Assembly (NCBI RefSeq): GCF_000218895.1
Contig: NC_015703.1
Coordinates: forward strand, 6,275,001 to 6,339,000
DNA length: 64,000 nucleotides
Direction of reading: 5' to 3'
Source: Runella slithyformis DSM 19594
GTDB taxonomy: Bacteria; Bacteroidota; Bacteroidia; Cytophagales; Spirosomataceae
The translations under genes were made by a program, and so were the position numbers. Of the stretch, positions 1 through 8,513 are shown one piece after another. The notes under the pieces were generated by a model. That model saw only the letters and a program-made list of their open reading frames with translations, made no database searches and was not told the origin of the DNA. How positions within the stretch are numbered: the stretch's first letter is position 1; every line of letters begins with the position of its first letter.

Positions 1-549
1 CACGGGCGTTATGATACTACCACAGGCAAACGCGTAGCCAAAATGATGGAGCCGTTGAAATTATTATTTCTGGAAGAGCCGTTCCCGGCCGAAAATCCCG
101 AAGCTTATAAGATCGTGCGGGATTCTACCCAAACGCCCATTTGTGCGGGAGAGAACCACTACCTGGCGCACGGTTTCCGAAAACTGTTGGAATTAGGAGC
201 TGTGGATATCATCATGCCTGACCTACAAAAAGCCGGCGGCCTGGGGGAAGGACAGCGCATTGCTAACCTTGCCAATTTATATTATGTACCGTTTGCGCCT
301 CACATGGTCGCTTCATATCTCGGAGCCATGGCTTCCAGCCACGTGTGCGCTTCGGTACCCAACTTCCTGATCCTTGAATGGCAGATATACTTCCACGAAG
401 AGCCGATGTTTAAAGAGATCGTCACGTTTGATGGGCCGATGGTCAAAGACGGGTACATTCCGTTGTCCGAAAAACCGGGGATTGGTGTCGAAATCAACGA
501 AGAAGGAATGCGTAAATACGCACCGGCAGGTGTTCCTTTCTTTGAATAG
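1..549 (+). CDS. Mandelate racemase/muconate lactonizing enzyme family protein (5'-truncated)
   Basis: Open from base 1 in the same frame, so this is the C-terminal 182 residues of an enolase-superfamily enzyme cut by the window edge. Family members abstract a proton alpha to a carboxylate, often dehydrating or epimerising sugar acids. Visible landmarks are the Mg-ligand acids in LFLEEPFP and ICAGENHY, the barrel motif VDIIMPDLQKAGG, and a His in FAPHM that fits the catalytic His of the mandelate racemase subgroup. The ATG at 43 is internal, not the start. The substrate cannot be read from this part; a sugar-acid dehydratase such as a galactonate dehydratase is one possibility. A strong terminator follows. 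Confidence 0.85.
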   Translation, partial: HGRYDTTTGKRVAKMMEPLKLLFLEEPFPAENPEAYKIVRDSTQTPICAGENHYLAHGFRKLLELGAVDIIMPDLQKAGGLGEGQRIANLANLYYVPFAPHMVASYLGAMASSHVCASVPNFLILEWQIYFHEEPMFKEIVTFDGPMVKDGYIPLSEKPGIGVEINEEGMRKYAPAGVPFFE

Positions 550-562
550 AAAAAAACGTTTA

Positions 563-600
563 TCACCAACAAAGCCCCGATCACGGGGCTTTGTTGGTGA
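563..600. terminator. Bidirectional hairpin terminator
   Basis: A perfect 17-bp stem (563-579 with 584-600) around an ATCA loop lies between two convergent genes. The GC-rich core is GCCCCG/CGGGGC. It follows the stop at 549 and precedes the minus-strand stop at 612, so it probably serves both transcripts. Confidence 0.8.
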
Positions 601-611
601 ACAGCACTCCA

Positions 612-1148
612 TTAATCCAATTTGCCTTTATTGAACTCATCCTGCCATTTTTTCAATTCATCCCATTTACCGTCGCGGGCCAAAGCCGCCTGTTGAGGCC
701 ATGTACCGGGGTCATGAACCTGAAAGCGGGGTCCCGCAGCATCCAACAGTTCCTTTATCGAGTCAACAGACACCGCAGCCAGTTTCGCAAAGGTTGAAAT
801 GCCTTTTTCATTGAGTAATTCCCCAATTTTCGGTCCTATTCCCTCAATGATTTCTAAATCATCAGATACATCCGAGGCCAAAGGAATCTGCATTGAGGTT
901 GTGCCCTTTCCCTCAACGGACTCTATGGGAGTCAGTACAGGAACCGTTAAGGCAAGTTTGCTTTTATGGCAGTCATTAAGCTCTTTATGACACGTATGTA
1001 CGTCTGCTTCGAGTGCGGCCAATTGGACCGTAAAGGTTCGGCGGGCAATCCACCAACCAATCCAAGCCGCCAGTGCCACCAACAGGAGGGCTTCAATACC
1101 GGCGACCCAAAAATTCTGACTCAAAGGGGGAAGTTGTAGTATGATCAT
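612..1148 (-). CDS. Membrane-anchored helix-hairpin-helix protein (paralogue 2)
   Basis: 178 residues. Residues about 14-34 form one transmembrane helix, followed by a short coiled coil with two CHK motifs. From about residue 93 there is a helix-hairpin-helix-type domain (EGIGPKIGELLNEKGI) ending in a Trp-rich tail (DPGTWPQQAALARDGKW). Such HhH domains bind nucleic acid or protein; the annotation as a 5' nuclease sometimes given to this family is not supported by any catalytic residues here. It is a clear paralogue of the gene at 1179-1700 (same TM, linker, HhH, GTWP tail) and lies 30 nt downstream of it, in an apparent operon with the OmpA-like gene. Function unknown. Confidence 0.75.
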   Translation of the reverse strand: MIILQLPPLSQNFWVAGIEALLLVALAAWIGWWIARRTFTVQLAALEADVHTCHKELNDCHKSKLALTVPVLTPIESVEGKGTTSMQIPLASDVSDDLEIIEGIGPKIGELLNEKGISTFAKLAAVSVDSIKELLDAAGPRFQVHDPGTWPQQAALARDGKWDELKKWQDEFNKGKLD

Positions 1149-1178
1149 GGTGATTTATCAGTTTTAAAGAGTGAAAGA

Positions 1179-1700
1179 CTATTCGGTACGGCCTTTGTTG
1201 AGCTCTTCCTGCCACGCTTTTAACTCCTCCCACCGGCCGTCGCGGGCATAGGCTGATTGTGTGGGCCAAGTGCCCGGATTGTGCATCTGAAAACGCGGAC
1301 CGGCAGCCGACAGGATTTTTTTAATTCGCTCAGAAGATGTTTCGGCCAATTGAGCATACGTCAGAATCCCTTCTTTATGAAGCAATTTCTCTATTTTGGG
1401 CCCTATTCCCTCGACTATTTTCAAGTCATCGGGTGTTACCTCAGCTACGGGTGTCAGTACGGGAGCAATGTAGGTTACGGCTTTTACCGAAGAAGGCGGA
1501 GTTGGCGCAAGGGCCTTTTTACTTTGGTGACACTCATCAATGTCGATTTTAATCGCCTGAAGCTCCGTTTCCAGTTTTTCGGCTTTACTTTTAGCAGTTA
1601 TATAACCGATGATATAGCCTAAGACGGCCGCTACCACCAGCATCAACACATGCTGCCACCAAGCGTCTCCGGCGGCAAAAGGATTAAAATGTTGGTACAT
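1179..1700 (-). CDS. Membrane-anchored helix-hairpin-helix protein (paralogue 1)
   Basis: 173 residues with the same plan as its downstream neighbour: one N-terminal TM helix (about 16-35), a short coiled coil with an ECHQSKKAL segment, a linker, then an HhH domain (VEGIGPKIEKLLHKEGIL) and the tail NPGTWPTQSAYARDGRW. The HhH motif GIGPKI is nearly identical between the two copies while the linkers differ, which points to tandem duplication followed by divergence. It starts 44 nt after the end of the OmpA-like gene, so the three are probably cotranscribed. Role unknown; a scaffold between the envelope and a cytoplasmic partner is only inference. Confidence 0.75.
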   Translation of the reverse strand: MYQHFNPFAAGDAWWQHVLMLVVAAVLGYIIGYITAKSKAEKLETELQAIKIDIDECHQSKKALAPTPPSSVKAVTYIAPVLTPVAEVTPDDLKIVEGIGPKIEKLLHKEGILTYAQLAETSSERIKKILSAAGPRFQMHNPGTWPTQSAYARDGRWEELKAWQEELNKGRTE

Positions 1701-1744
1701 ATCAATGAAGAAGTTTTATAGTTATCAAACTGTAACTTACTGCT

Positions 1745-2638
1745 CTATTGCACGATGATGCTCACGCGCCGATTAGCTTTACGACCTTCGGGGGTATCAT
1801 TGGTCGCTTTGGGCTGTGACTCTCCTTTGGCATCTGTGACCAGTTGTGATTCGGCTATCCCTCTTTGTATCAACAATGCCTTTATACTATTAGCCCGATT
1901 TTTAGAAAGTTTGATGTTCGTAACATCCGTTCCGTCATTATCGGTATGCCCCGTCAGAGAGAGCTTTTTGTCTGTATTGGCGGTCAGGTATCTTACCGCT
2001 TCTGTGATGAATTTTTCATTTTCGGGCGTTTTGATGTAATCCGCTTTGGCCGTTTTAAAATACAGATCCATGGGTTTAAATAAATTCTCGTATTTCTCGG
2101 CGGCCGCAAGAGCTTCTTCCGTTTTTGGAATCAATAAACTGTCGAAGCCAAACTCCATGCCGTGTGTTGAATCCTCGGTACTGAAAATTAACTCTACAAG
2201 TTTACTTGCGGTAGTTAATTGACCGCCGGGAACACCTGCCTGAACGAGGTATTCCTTCAGTGCCTCCGCGCGGGCCAGGCCCAGATCAGCAAATGAACCG
2301 GTATTCTGTTCGATGGACGAATAAAGCCCCGTAATGGTAAGTTTACGGGTGGCATTTGCCTTCAAATACGCCGCCAATGAGTCGAGTTCTTTTTTAACAT
2401 TTGCATAATTAGGTTCGGGCATTGACTTTTTAAAGCCAAAATTCATCGCCGATGACAAATTCAGACTATTTCCATCTGCAATGTTGAGTGCAGGAATAGT
2501 ATAAGCGGCAGCAGTTGGAGGCCCTGCCTCCACAGGACCATCGCACAACAATTTGATTTTACAAACATGCCAGTAAGCAGATCCACCCATCCAGCCAACG
2601 AGCAAAATCCACGCAAGCATTTTGACACCTGAAGCCAT
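1745..2638 (-). CDS. Twin OmpA-domain membrane protein
   Basis: 297 residues. An N-terminal hydrophobic segment (about 6-22) anchors it. Two OmpA-like modules follow: a degenerate one at about 65-170 (NFGFKKSMPEPN, LARAEALKEYLVQAGV) and a canonical one at about 195-297 (LTGHTDNDGTD, LSKNRANSIKALL, RKANRRVSI). The canonical copy carries the Asp/Arg pattern that binds meso-diaminopimelate in peptidoglycan; the first copy lacks the Asp-containing motif and probably does not bind. It is the first gene of a three-gene minus-strand operon with the two HhH proteins. The likely role is linking a membrane complex to the cell wall. Confidence 0.8.
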   Translation of the reverse strand: MASGVKMLAWILLVGWMGGSAYWHVCKIKLLCDGPVEAGPPTAAAYTIPALNIADGNSLNLSSAMNFGFKKSMPEPNYANVKKELDSLAAYLKANATRKLTITGLYSSIEQNTGSFADLGLARAEALKEYLVQAGVPGGQLTTASKLVELIFSTEDSTHGMEFGFDSLLIPKTEEALAAAEKYENLFKPMDLYFKTAKADYIKTPENEKFITEAVRYLTANTDKKLSLTGHTDNDGTDVTNIKLSKNRANSIKALLIQRGIAESQLVTDAKGESQPKATNDTPEGRKANRRVSIIVQ

Positions 2639-3081
2639 AGAGATAAAAAGTTTAAGGGGAAGAATAGAGTAACAGCACTTATGACTGTGAAAATAGGTAT
2701 AGGTATCTCAAAAACAATGATTTTTACAAGAAAGAATGGGTAAAATCCTAAAAAATGCAAAAATGATAATTGAGACGAAATCAAGTTTCTTTTTGATTTA
2801 CTATTTATAAATCAAAAAAATATTGACAGAATAATATTTTGTTATATATATAACAAAAACAATTTTATATATAACTTTTTCGATAATTTTAACCTAAATA
2901 ACAAAATAATCAGAATATATTTCGGTTTAATGACTTTTTTCATACCATTCATACCTTAAAAACTCCCACTCATCCAATTTCACTTTCCGAAGTCGCGGCG
3001 GAGCTGCACCTTTGCAGTGTCAAAATGACATCACAGCCAATAACAAATGTTAAATCGTTAAATTTAAACAAAGTACCCATT
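2639..3081. other. AT-rich intergenic region with palindrome
   Basis: A 440-bp divergent intergenic region between the OmpA/HhH operon and the small secreted protein, very AT-rich from about 2700 to 2960. It holds no convincing gene. It contains the 22-bp palindrome listed separately and a weak -7-like CACCTTTG at 3007-3014 ahead of the plus-strand gene. Confidence 0.6.
2837..2858. promoter_or_regulatory. 22-bp perfect palindrome, possible operator
   Basis: The half-site TTTTGTTATAT (2837-2847) is followed directly by its exact reverse complement. A partial second copy (TTTATATATAAC) begins just downstream at about 2863. Its position between divergent genes fits an operator, but low sequence complexity makes chance possible. 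Confidence 0.35.
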
Positions 3082-3411
3082 ATGAAAACGTTCATTATCA
3101 CCGCCGCTTTAAGTGTTTTATCACTTGGAAATATTGCAGGAGCTCAAGATGGAAAGAGCATCCGTACACACTCTCAAATAGTAGAAGAAATGTTGGCTTC
3201 CTTACCAACGTACGATACATATACACCGTCAACTCCTGTATTTTCGCTTAGCGAACAACGCTTACTCTCTTTACTTCCCACCATAGATGTAAACGTAGAA
3301 ACACCCGGCGTGGTCGTTGACCAAACCTCCGTTGCCCAAAAGCCTTCGGATACTGTCAGCGCTCCGAAAACCGAAGTCAAAGCAGAAATTCGCCGTACTG
3401 CAGATAAGTAG
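3082..3411 (+). CDS. Small secreted protein of unknown function
   Basis: 109 residues from the ATG at 3082. An in-frame ATG at 3025 exists, but the start at 3082 puts a clean signal peptide (MKTFIITAALSVLSLGNIAG, cleavage near AGAQ) at the N-terminus. The mature part is about 88 residues, hydrophilic, Ser/Thr/Val-rich, with no Cys and no domain I recognise. It stands alone: divergent from the OmpA operon and followed by a strong bidirectional terminator shared with metF. Confidence 0.6.
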   Translation: MKTFIITAALSVLSLGNIAGAQDGKSIRTHSQIVEEMLASLPTYDTYTPSTPVFSLSEQRLLSLLPTIDVNVETPGVVVDQTSVAQKPSDTVSAPKTEVKAEIRRTADK

Positions 3412-3419
3412 CCATTGTT

Positions 3420-3472
3420 AGCGCCCAACTGAAAAAAGCCGCTCAGTAAGCGGCTTTTTTCAGTTGGGCGCT
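3420..3472. terminator. Bidirectional hairpin terminator
   Basis: A perfect 24-bp inverted repeat (3420-3443 with 3449-3472) and 5-nt loop, with an A-tract on one arm and a T-tract on the other. It therefore gives a U-rich hairpin on either strand. It separates the small secreted protein gene from metF, which are convergent. Confidence 0.85.
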
Positions 3473-3479
3473 ATTTTAT

Positions 3480-4439
3480 TTAATATAATTGTGAAGCAAT
3501 TTTGTAAATATTCTCCGACTTGCCCATCGTGTAAAAATGCAGCACCGGCACGCCGAAATCCATCAATTCTTTACATTGCTGTGTACACCATTCTATACCC
3601 ACCTGTTTGGCCTGCGTGTCATTTTCACAGGCTTCTACCGACTTTACAAACTCTTCCGGCATCTCCAAATAGAAGATACGCGGCAAGATACTCAATTGTT
3701 TTTTGGTCGACAGCGGCTTTAATCCCGGAATGATCGGAATCGTAATCCCCGCCTCGCGGCAACGCTTCACGAATTGAAAATATTTTTGATTATCAAAGAA
3801 CATCTGAGTAACCATGTAATCGGCCCCAAGCGCTATTTTTTGTTTTAAGTAGTCAAAATCAACGTCAAAATCAACGGCTTCAAAGTGCTTTTCAGGATAT
3901 GCAGCTACGCCGATACAGAAATCGGTAGGCTCCAAAGGGTCTACGCCTTCGTGGAGGTATTGCCCTTTATTCATGTTGGCAACCTGCTCCACCAATTGGC
4001 CGGCAAATTGGTGACCGTTTGTTTTGGGCTTAAATGTTTTGTAGGGCTTGGCAGGATCACCGCGCAACACCAATACATTATCAATCCCTAAATAGTGCAG
4101 ATCCATCAGAAAATCTTCGGTTTCTTCACGGGAAAATCCTCCGCAAAGCACGTGAGGGACTGCATCTACGCCAAATTTATGCATAATAGAACTGCAAATC
4201 CCCAATGTTCCGGGGCGCTTACGAGTGACGATCCGCTTAATGCTTCCATCGGGAAGGGCTTGCTCAATATACTCTTCACGATGATACGTAACATCAATGA
4301 AGGGAGGTTTAAAGTCCATCAGCGGCTCAATATTGGCCAATAGCTCTTTGATATTACTCCCTTTAAGGGGCGGAATGACTTCCAGCGAAAACAACGTTTT
4401 TCCGTTGGCCTGGCGAATGTAATCAGTAATCTTGGTCAT
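3480..4439 (-). CDS. metF: Methylenetetrahydrofolate reductase
   Basis: 319 residues, the normal length for bacterial MetF. It reduces 5,10-methylenetetrahydrofolate to 5-methyltetrahydrofolate with FAD, feeding methionine synthesis. The N-terminal SLEVIPP matches the FEFFPP-type motif with the catalytic Glu (E20 here). LVLRGDPAK, CIGVAAYPEKH and MVTQMFFDN are the usual TIM-barrel motifs for folate and FAD binding. It appears monocistronic, with a -7 element 22 nt upstream and a shared terminator after it. Confidence 0.95.
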   Translation of the reverse strand: MTKITDYIRQANGKTLFSLEVIPPLKGSNIKELLANIEPLMDFKPPFIDVTYHREEYIEQALPDGSIKRIVTRKRPGTLGICSSIMHKFGVDAVPHVLCGGFSREETEDFLMDLHYLGIDNVLVLRGDPAKPYKTFKPKTNGHQFAGQLVEQVANMNKGQYLHEGVDPLEPTDFCIGVAAYPEKHFEAVDFDVDFDYLKQKIALGADYMVTQMFFDNQKYFQFVKRCREAGITIPIIPGLKPLSTKKQLSILPRIFYLEMPEEFVKSVEACENDTQAKQVGIEWCTQQCKELMDFGVPVLHFYTMGKSENIYKIASQLY

Positions 4440-4460
4440 GCGTGCTGTTCATTTGGTGGG

Positions 4461-4468
4461 CAAAAATA
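4461..4468 (-). promoter_or_regulatory. Putative -7 element of metF
   Basis: On the minus strand this reads TATTTTTG, matching the Bacteroidota consensus TAnnTTTG, about 22 nt before the metF ATG. No good -33 TTG is seen at the expected distance. Confidence 0.45.
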
Positions 4469-4568
4469 CATAAGTATGGGTTTATCCGGTTTAAAAAGGC
4501 TCTGCGTCATTTTAATAACAATTCTGAAAAAAAAACATTCCCTCTTTTCAAAATCTCAAAACTTAGCG

Positions 4569-4599
4569 TTGCTTTTATCACTCAAAAACAGTACTTTTG
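4569..4599 (+). promoter_or_regulatory. Promoter of rplS (TTG-N20-TACTTTTG)
   Basis: TTG at 4569-4571 and TACTTTTG at 4592-4599 are 20 nt apart, the spacing typical of Bacteroidota primary-sigma promoters. The predicted leader to the rplS ATG at 4684 is roughly 80 nt. Confidence 0.7.
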
Positions 4600-4683
4600 C
4601 GGGCAATTTTTCTGATAAACTCGCTTTTTTGAATGAAGGCCGATACGCCGTCCGCTGGAAAAAGCTATAATTTTACTAAAACA

Positions 4684-5040
4684 ATGACGAATGAGTTAAT
4701 CAAGCTGGTAGATGCTGAGTTCGCCGGAAGACGCGACAGCCATCCTGCTTTCGGAGCGGGCGACACTATCAGTGTTCACCTCAAAATTATTGAAGGTGCC
4801 AAAGAACGTATTCAGGTATTTACCGGAACCGTTATCCAACGTCGTAACAACGGAGGAAACGGCGAAACCTTCACGGTTCGTAAAATTTCAAACGGTGTAG
4901 GCGTTGAGCGTATCATTCCTATTTTATCGCCAAGCATTGACAAGATCGAAGTCATTCGTCGCGGTAAAGTACGTCGTGCACGTTTGTTCTATCTTCGTGG
5001 TAAGCAGGGTAAAGCCGCTCGTGTGAAAGAAAAGAAATAG
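4684..5040 (+). CDS. rplS: 50S ribosomal protein L19
   Basis: 118 residues from ATG 4684 ([15 protein letters not shown]), the standard L19 length. The upstream in-frame ATG at 4633 would add 17 residues with no L19 counterpart. Typical L19 segments are [41 protein letters not shown] and [15 protein letters not shown]19 sits at the 30S-50S interface. The usual rpsP-rimM-trmD partners are not adjacent, so the gene is on its own transcript with its own promoter and terminator. Confidence 0.96.
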   Translation: MTNELIKLVDAEFAGRRDSHPAFGAGDTISVHLKIIEGAKERIQVFTGTVIQRRNNGGNGETFTVRKISNGVGVERIIPILSPSIDKIEVIRRGKVRRARLFYLRGKQGKAARVKEKK

Positions 5041-5061
5041 CCTTTTTCACGAACCGGTCAT

Positions 5062-5089
5062 AAAAAGCTGTCTTTAGAGGCGGCTTTTT
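5062..5089 (+). terminator. Terminator of rplS
   Basis: An 11-bp stem with G-U pairs (AAAAAGCTGTC with GGCGGCTTTTT) and a 6-nt loop, followed by a T-run, about 20 nt after the rplS stop. Confidence 0.6.
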
Positions 5090-5118
5090 TTATAGCCTAT
5101 TTTATTCCGACACATCCC

Positions 5119-5907
5119 ATGACGATTACATTTTCCAAATACCAGGGCACGGGCAATGATTTTATCATGATCGATGACCGTACCGAGCAATTTCCGGTCG
5201 ATAAGAACCTCATTGCTTTTTTGTGCCACCGCCGTTTTGGCATCGGTGCCGACGGGCTTATATTGCTACGCAATGCCGAAAATTACGATTTTCGTATGGT
5301 GTACTTCAATGCCGACGGCGGCGAAGGCAGCATGTGTGGCAACGGCGGCCGCTGTACCGTTCGTTTTGCGCAGGACTTAGGTCTTTTTGAAGAAAGTACC
5401 ACGTTCATTGCCGTAGACGGTGAGCACAAAGCCGTGGCCTGTGAAGAAGAAATCTTTCTGAATATGAGCGACGTATCAGGCATTCAACATGATGGCAACA
5501 ATGATTTTTTAAACACGGGTTCTCCTCACTTCGTGACCTTTGTCAATGATATTGAATCCGTTGAAGTGGTCAATGAAGGGAAAAATATTCGCTACGGCGA
5601 CGTATACGGACCCATCGGGGGCACAAACGTCAACTTTGTCGAAGTCCTGAACAACGATTCACTATACGTACGCACCTACGAGCGGGGCGTGGAAGACGAG
5701 ACCTATTCGTGCGGAACGGGCGTTACGGCCTGTGCCTTATCTGCGCATGACCGTTTGCAAATGGAGTCGCCCATCAATGTAAAAACCAGAGGCGGCAATC
5801 TGCGCGTTTCGTTTGCAGCACACGAACCGGGCAAGTTTGACAGCATTTACCTCATCGGCCCTGCCATCAAAGTCTTTGAAGGCGTATTTAAAGTGGATGA
5901 TTTATAG
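5119..5907 (+). CDS. dapF: Diaminopimelate epimerase
   Basis: 262 residues. It converts LL- to meso-diaminopimelate for lysine and peptidoglycan synthesis. The two catalytic cysteines are visible: C73 in SMCGNGGRC and C198 in YSCGTGVTAC. The N-terminal KYQGTGNDFIMID and the central GSPHFV and GGTNVNFVE motifs are standard. It stands alone, and its 3' end converges on a membrane-protein gene with an inverted repeat across the junction. Confidence 0.96.
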   Translation: MTITFSKYQGTGNDFIMIDDRTEQFPVDKNLIAFLCHRRFGIGADGLILLRNAENYDFRMVYFNADGGEGSMCGNGGRCTVRFAQDLGLFEESTTFIAVDGEHKAVACEEEIFLNMSDVSGIQHDGNNDFLNTGSPHFVTFVNDIESVEVVNEGKNIRYGDVYGPIGGTNVNFVEVLNNDSLYVRTYERGVEDETYSCGTGVTACALSAHDRLQMESPINVKTRGGNLRVSFAAHEPGKFDSIYLIGPAIKVFEGVFKVDDL

Positions 5908-5908
5908 G

Positions 5909-5954
5909 ATCACTTCTTCTGCCTCAGCGTGGAGCTGCCGTCAGAAGAAGTGAT
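5909..5954. terminator. Inverted repeat at the dapF / membrane-protein junction
   Basis: A perfect 13-bp repeat (ATCACTTCTTCTG at 5909-5921 and its complement at 5942-5954). The right arm and most of the loop lie inside the last codons of the minus-strand gene ending at 5924. It is probably a bidirectional terminator overlapping coding sequence. Confidence 0.5.
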
Positions 5955-7183
5955 TTTACCCAAATCATTCGTAAAAAATAAAGGGTGCACACAACGACCC
6001 CTATTTGAAGAACATAATCGAGTGCATAGCCCGGTTGCGCCAAGATGTCAGCGGGGGAATGATAATAAGGACTTTTGAGTCGCCACCATACCGACGGATG
6101 AACCACCGATAATATATTGAATATCAAAAATATAACCACCTCCCGTCGGTTTCTAAAATCAATCCAGGCAAACGTGAGAGGCAAAAGAAAAATAAAGATA
6201 TAACTGCTGTAAGCACTCTGCTGTATCACCATCATCGTACCGTATACTACCACAAAAACGGCCGAAAACGCCCGGATAAAATCCAGTTTTCGTAAACGAT
6301 ACGCCAGTAAGGCACCAACCCCTATCGTGATTATCAACCCTAACCAGTTCCACCCTTTGGCACCCGCATGCAATGTATCAAACGTAAGCGGCGTAAGCAC
6401 CGAAAGCCAATTGGGTGCCCGCAACGTAGCCGCCTCATACAGGGGCTGGTCCAACCATAACCATTCGGTAAAGTAATACAACCCTCCCAAACATACCGCT
6501 CCCGCGGCCATTGCGGCCGAAATCCACCGATACGGCTTGGGAACGAGGAATAAAAGGGCCGGTCCTACCAGAATAAAAACGGCTTTGGTAAACATAAACC
6601 CGATCACCAGCCCTACCCCAAACCATTCGACCCGTTGGGTGCGTTGCCATACCAAATACCCTCCGATGAGCAAAAACCACATCCATTCATCTTCCTGACC
6701 GCCAAAGACACAAAACACCAAAGACCCGGGTAACAGCAAATAGATCAAGCTTTTATAAATACGGTCAACGGCAGGAAGTAATGTTTGAAAGTATCGGTTG
6801 GTAGCCCACAAAGCACCTCCTTCGATAAAAATCATGATAAGGATAATGGCTTTTTTATCCATCCAAAACCACAATGCCGATGCATTTACATACGGAAAAA
6901 AAGGCGAATACATGCAGTAAAAATCACGGTAAACCATCTTGAACTGCACTGCCTCCCGCGCCTGATTATAGAAACCGTCGAGGTCAGAGAAGGGGGTAAA
7001 CCCCAAGAAAATAAAAATGACGATAAAGGGAAAAAGACGCGTGGCAGCCCAAACGCCTCCGAGCAATACACGTTCATTTTGCCGCGCAATCCACTTTTCT
7101 ATCTGAGTGCGATAGAGGAGTAATATACTCACTAAACCCACACAAATCAGTGATACAATGGCTTTTGCAACGATAACAAGCAT
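5924..7183 (-). CDS. Polytopic membrane protein, GT-C/mannosyltransferase-like (paralogue 2)
   Basis: 419 residues with roughly ten hydrophobic helices. The first periplasmic loop has acidic residues followed by YRDFYCMYSPFFPY, and a later loop has GGQEDEW. Both motifs recur in the neighbouring gene at 7253-8506 (YRDF, APLFSY, GGQEDEW), so the two are paralogues. An Asp-bearing first loop plus many TM helices fits lipid-phosphate-sugar dependent GT-C glycosyltransferases (DUF2029/GT87-like); that assignment is inference. It is the last gene of a three-gene minus-strand operon beginning with a methyltransferase. Likely role: assembly of a surface glycan or glycolipid. Confidence 0.6.
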   Translation of the reverse strand: MLVIVAKAIVSLICVGLVSILLLYRTQIEKWIARQNERVLLGGVWAATRLFPFIVIFIFLGFTPFSDLDGFYNQAREAVQFKMVYRDFYCMYSPFFPYVNASALWFWMDKKAIILIMIFIEGGALWATNRYFQTLLPAVDRIYKSLIYLLLPGSLVFCVFGGQEDEWMWFLLIGGYLVWQRTQRVEWFGVGLVIGFMFTKAVFILVGPALLFLVPKPYRWISAAMAAGAVCLGGLYYFTEWLWLDQPLYEAATLRAPNWLSVLTPLTFDTLHAGAKGWNWLGLIITIGVGALLAYRLRKLDFIRAFSAVFVVVYGTMMVIQQSAYSSYIFIFLLPLTFAWIDFRNRREVVIFLIFNILSVVHPSVWWRLKSPYYHSPADILAQPGYALDYVLQIGVVVCTLYFLRMIWVKSLLLTAAPR

Positions 7184-7252
7184 TTATTGAATGTTGGATT
7201 TACAATTTTAGATTTACGATTGATTCAAACAGGCGAGGTTCAATCATAAAAC

Positions 7253-8506
7253 TTATACCGAGTAGCGCGCTTTTTGATGGACTTTTCTAAAATACCACCC
7301 ATAACAGGCCACATTCAGGAATTGAAGTGTGTACTCCAATAAAAAAAGGGGATTGGCCAACACAGTGATATCATCATAGGTTGGGCTGTTTAAATGGGTA
7401 AAAAGAAAAGGCTGGACCACAAGCAAAGCATTGAATATTAACAATATAGCGGTATCTATGCTTTTCTTCCAATCCACCAACTCCATCACTAAAGGCAGCA
7501 TATAAGTAAATACATAATACCCCGGCGACGTTAGTTGGAAAATAGTCATGGCAATGTAGGTAGCCAAAAAGGCCAACGGCAACGTCTTGACCAAGGATTG
7601 ATGACGGGCGGGATATATGATCCATACCGCCGATGAAAGTGTGATGACCATTCCTATCCACGTAAATGTCGGCAGGTGGGGAGCATGCCCCAAAATAGCC
7701 GTAATCAACGGCCGTAGCACTGTAAATAAATTGGGCGTCAGCAGGTTGGTGGCCTGCTCTAAAGGCATTAAGAAATCCAACCCCATCAGCAGGTACAAAA
7801 TGACCAGTATCGGAATACCTATTAACAGCATACCAACCAAGAACGCCCCCTTTTTTTTGAGCAGAACCCATAACGGAAATAGCCAAAAACCCGCGGTAGC
7901 TTTGATGACAATCAAACCTGATGAAAAACGCAGACCAAGGCCAAGGCCATCATTCTTTGTACGGAGAAAATAATACAACATCCATACTGCAACACCCCAC
8001 AGCCATTCGTCTTCCTGTCCACCCAATAAAACCATTACGGCCGGTGCTGACAGAATGATGTATAGCATCACCGACTTAAACGCATCATTATGCAGCGATT
8101 TGTACGTACGATAGGTTCCCCAAATAATGCCCGCTTCCATCAATACCATCAACAGCACAATGGCTTTGGGTGTATACCACAATAGAATAGGCAGGGTAAT
8201 GATGTAAGAAAACAACGGTGCATGATACGATGCAAAGTCCCGATATACCCATCCGCCTTGATATGCCACGCTGGCCTTCCCCCAAAAAAAAGGCACATCA
8301 CCACGCGGTGAATAATCCAAAACGGCATAAACAAGAAGAAATGGCAGCAGTCTGAAAACAATGAGGCTGATTGCAAGAACACGGTTCTCCTGATTTCTTT
8401 GGTGAATTTGTTCCCATAATGCGCCTGTGCGTGTCCCTAACCAAACCGCAACTGAAGAAAATATAATCAGGACAGACTTTATGTAAAATACCGAAAGTGT
8501 CGACAT
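7253..8506 (-). CDS. Polytopic membrane protein, GT-C/mannosyltransferase-like (paralogue 1)
   Basis: 417 residues, about ten predicted TM helices. It shares with its downstream neighbour the loop motif YRDF followed by APLFSY, the GGQEDEW motif near residue 155, and a C-terminal hydrophobic pattern. It starts only 7 nt after the methyltransferase stop, so cotranscription is likely; 69 nt separate it from paralogue 2. GT-C-type glycosyltransferase is the best guess from topology and the conserved acids. No biochemical specificity can be read. Confidence 0.6.
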   Translation of the reverse strand: MSTLSVFYIKSVLIIFSSVAVWLGTRTGALWEQIHQRNQENRVLAISLIVFRLLPFLLVYAVLDYSPRGDVPFFWGKASVAYQGGWVYRDFASYHAPLFSYIITLPILLWYTPKAIVLLMVLMEAGIIWGTYRTYKSLHNDAFKSVMLYIILSAPAVMVLLGGQEDEWLWGVAVWMLYYFLRTKNDGLGLGLRFSSGLIVIKATAGFWLFPLWVLLKKKGAFLVGMLLIGIPILVILYLLMGLDFLMPLEQATNLLTPNLFTVLRPLITAILGHAPHLPTFTWIGMVITLSSAVWIIYPARHQSLVKTLPLAFLATYIAMTIFQLTSPGYYVFTYMLPLVMELVDWKKSIDTAILLIFNALLVVQPFLFTHLNSPTYDDITVLANPLFLLEYTLQFLNVACYGWYFRKVHQKARYSV

Positions 8507-8513
8507 AATAAAC

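Noticed and set aside
612-1700. HhH proteins as DNA nucleases
   Set aside because: Only the HhH motif is visible; there are no catalytic acids and both are membrane-anchored.
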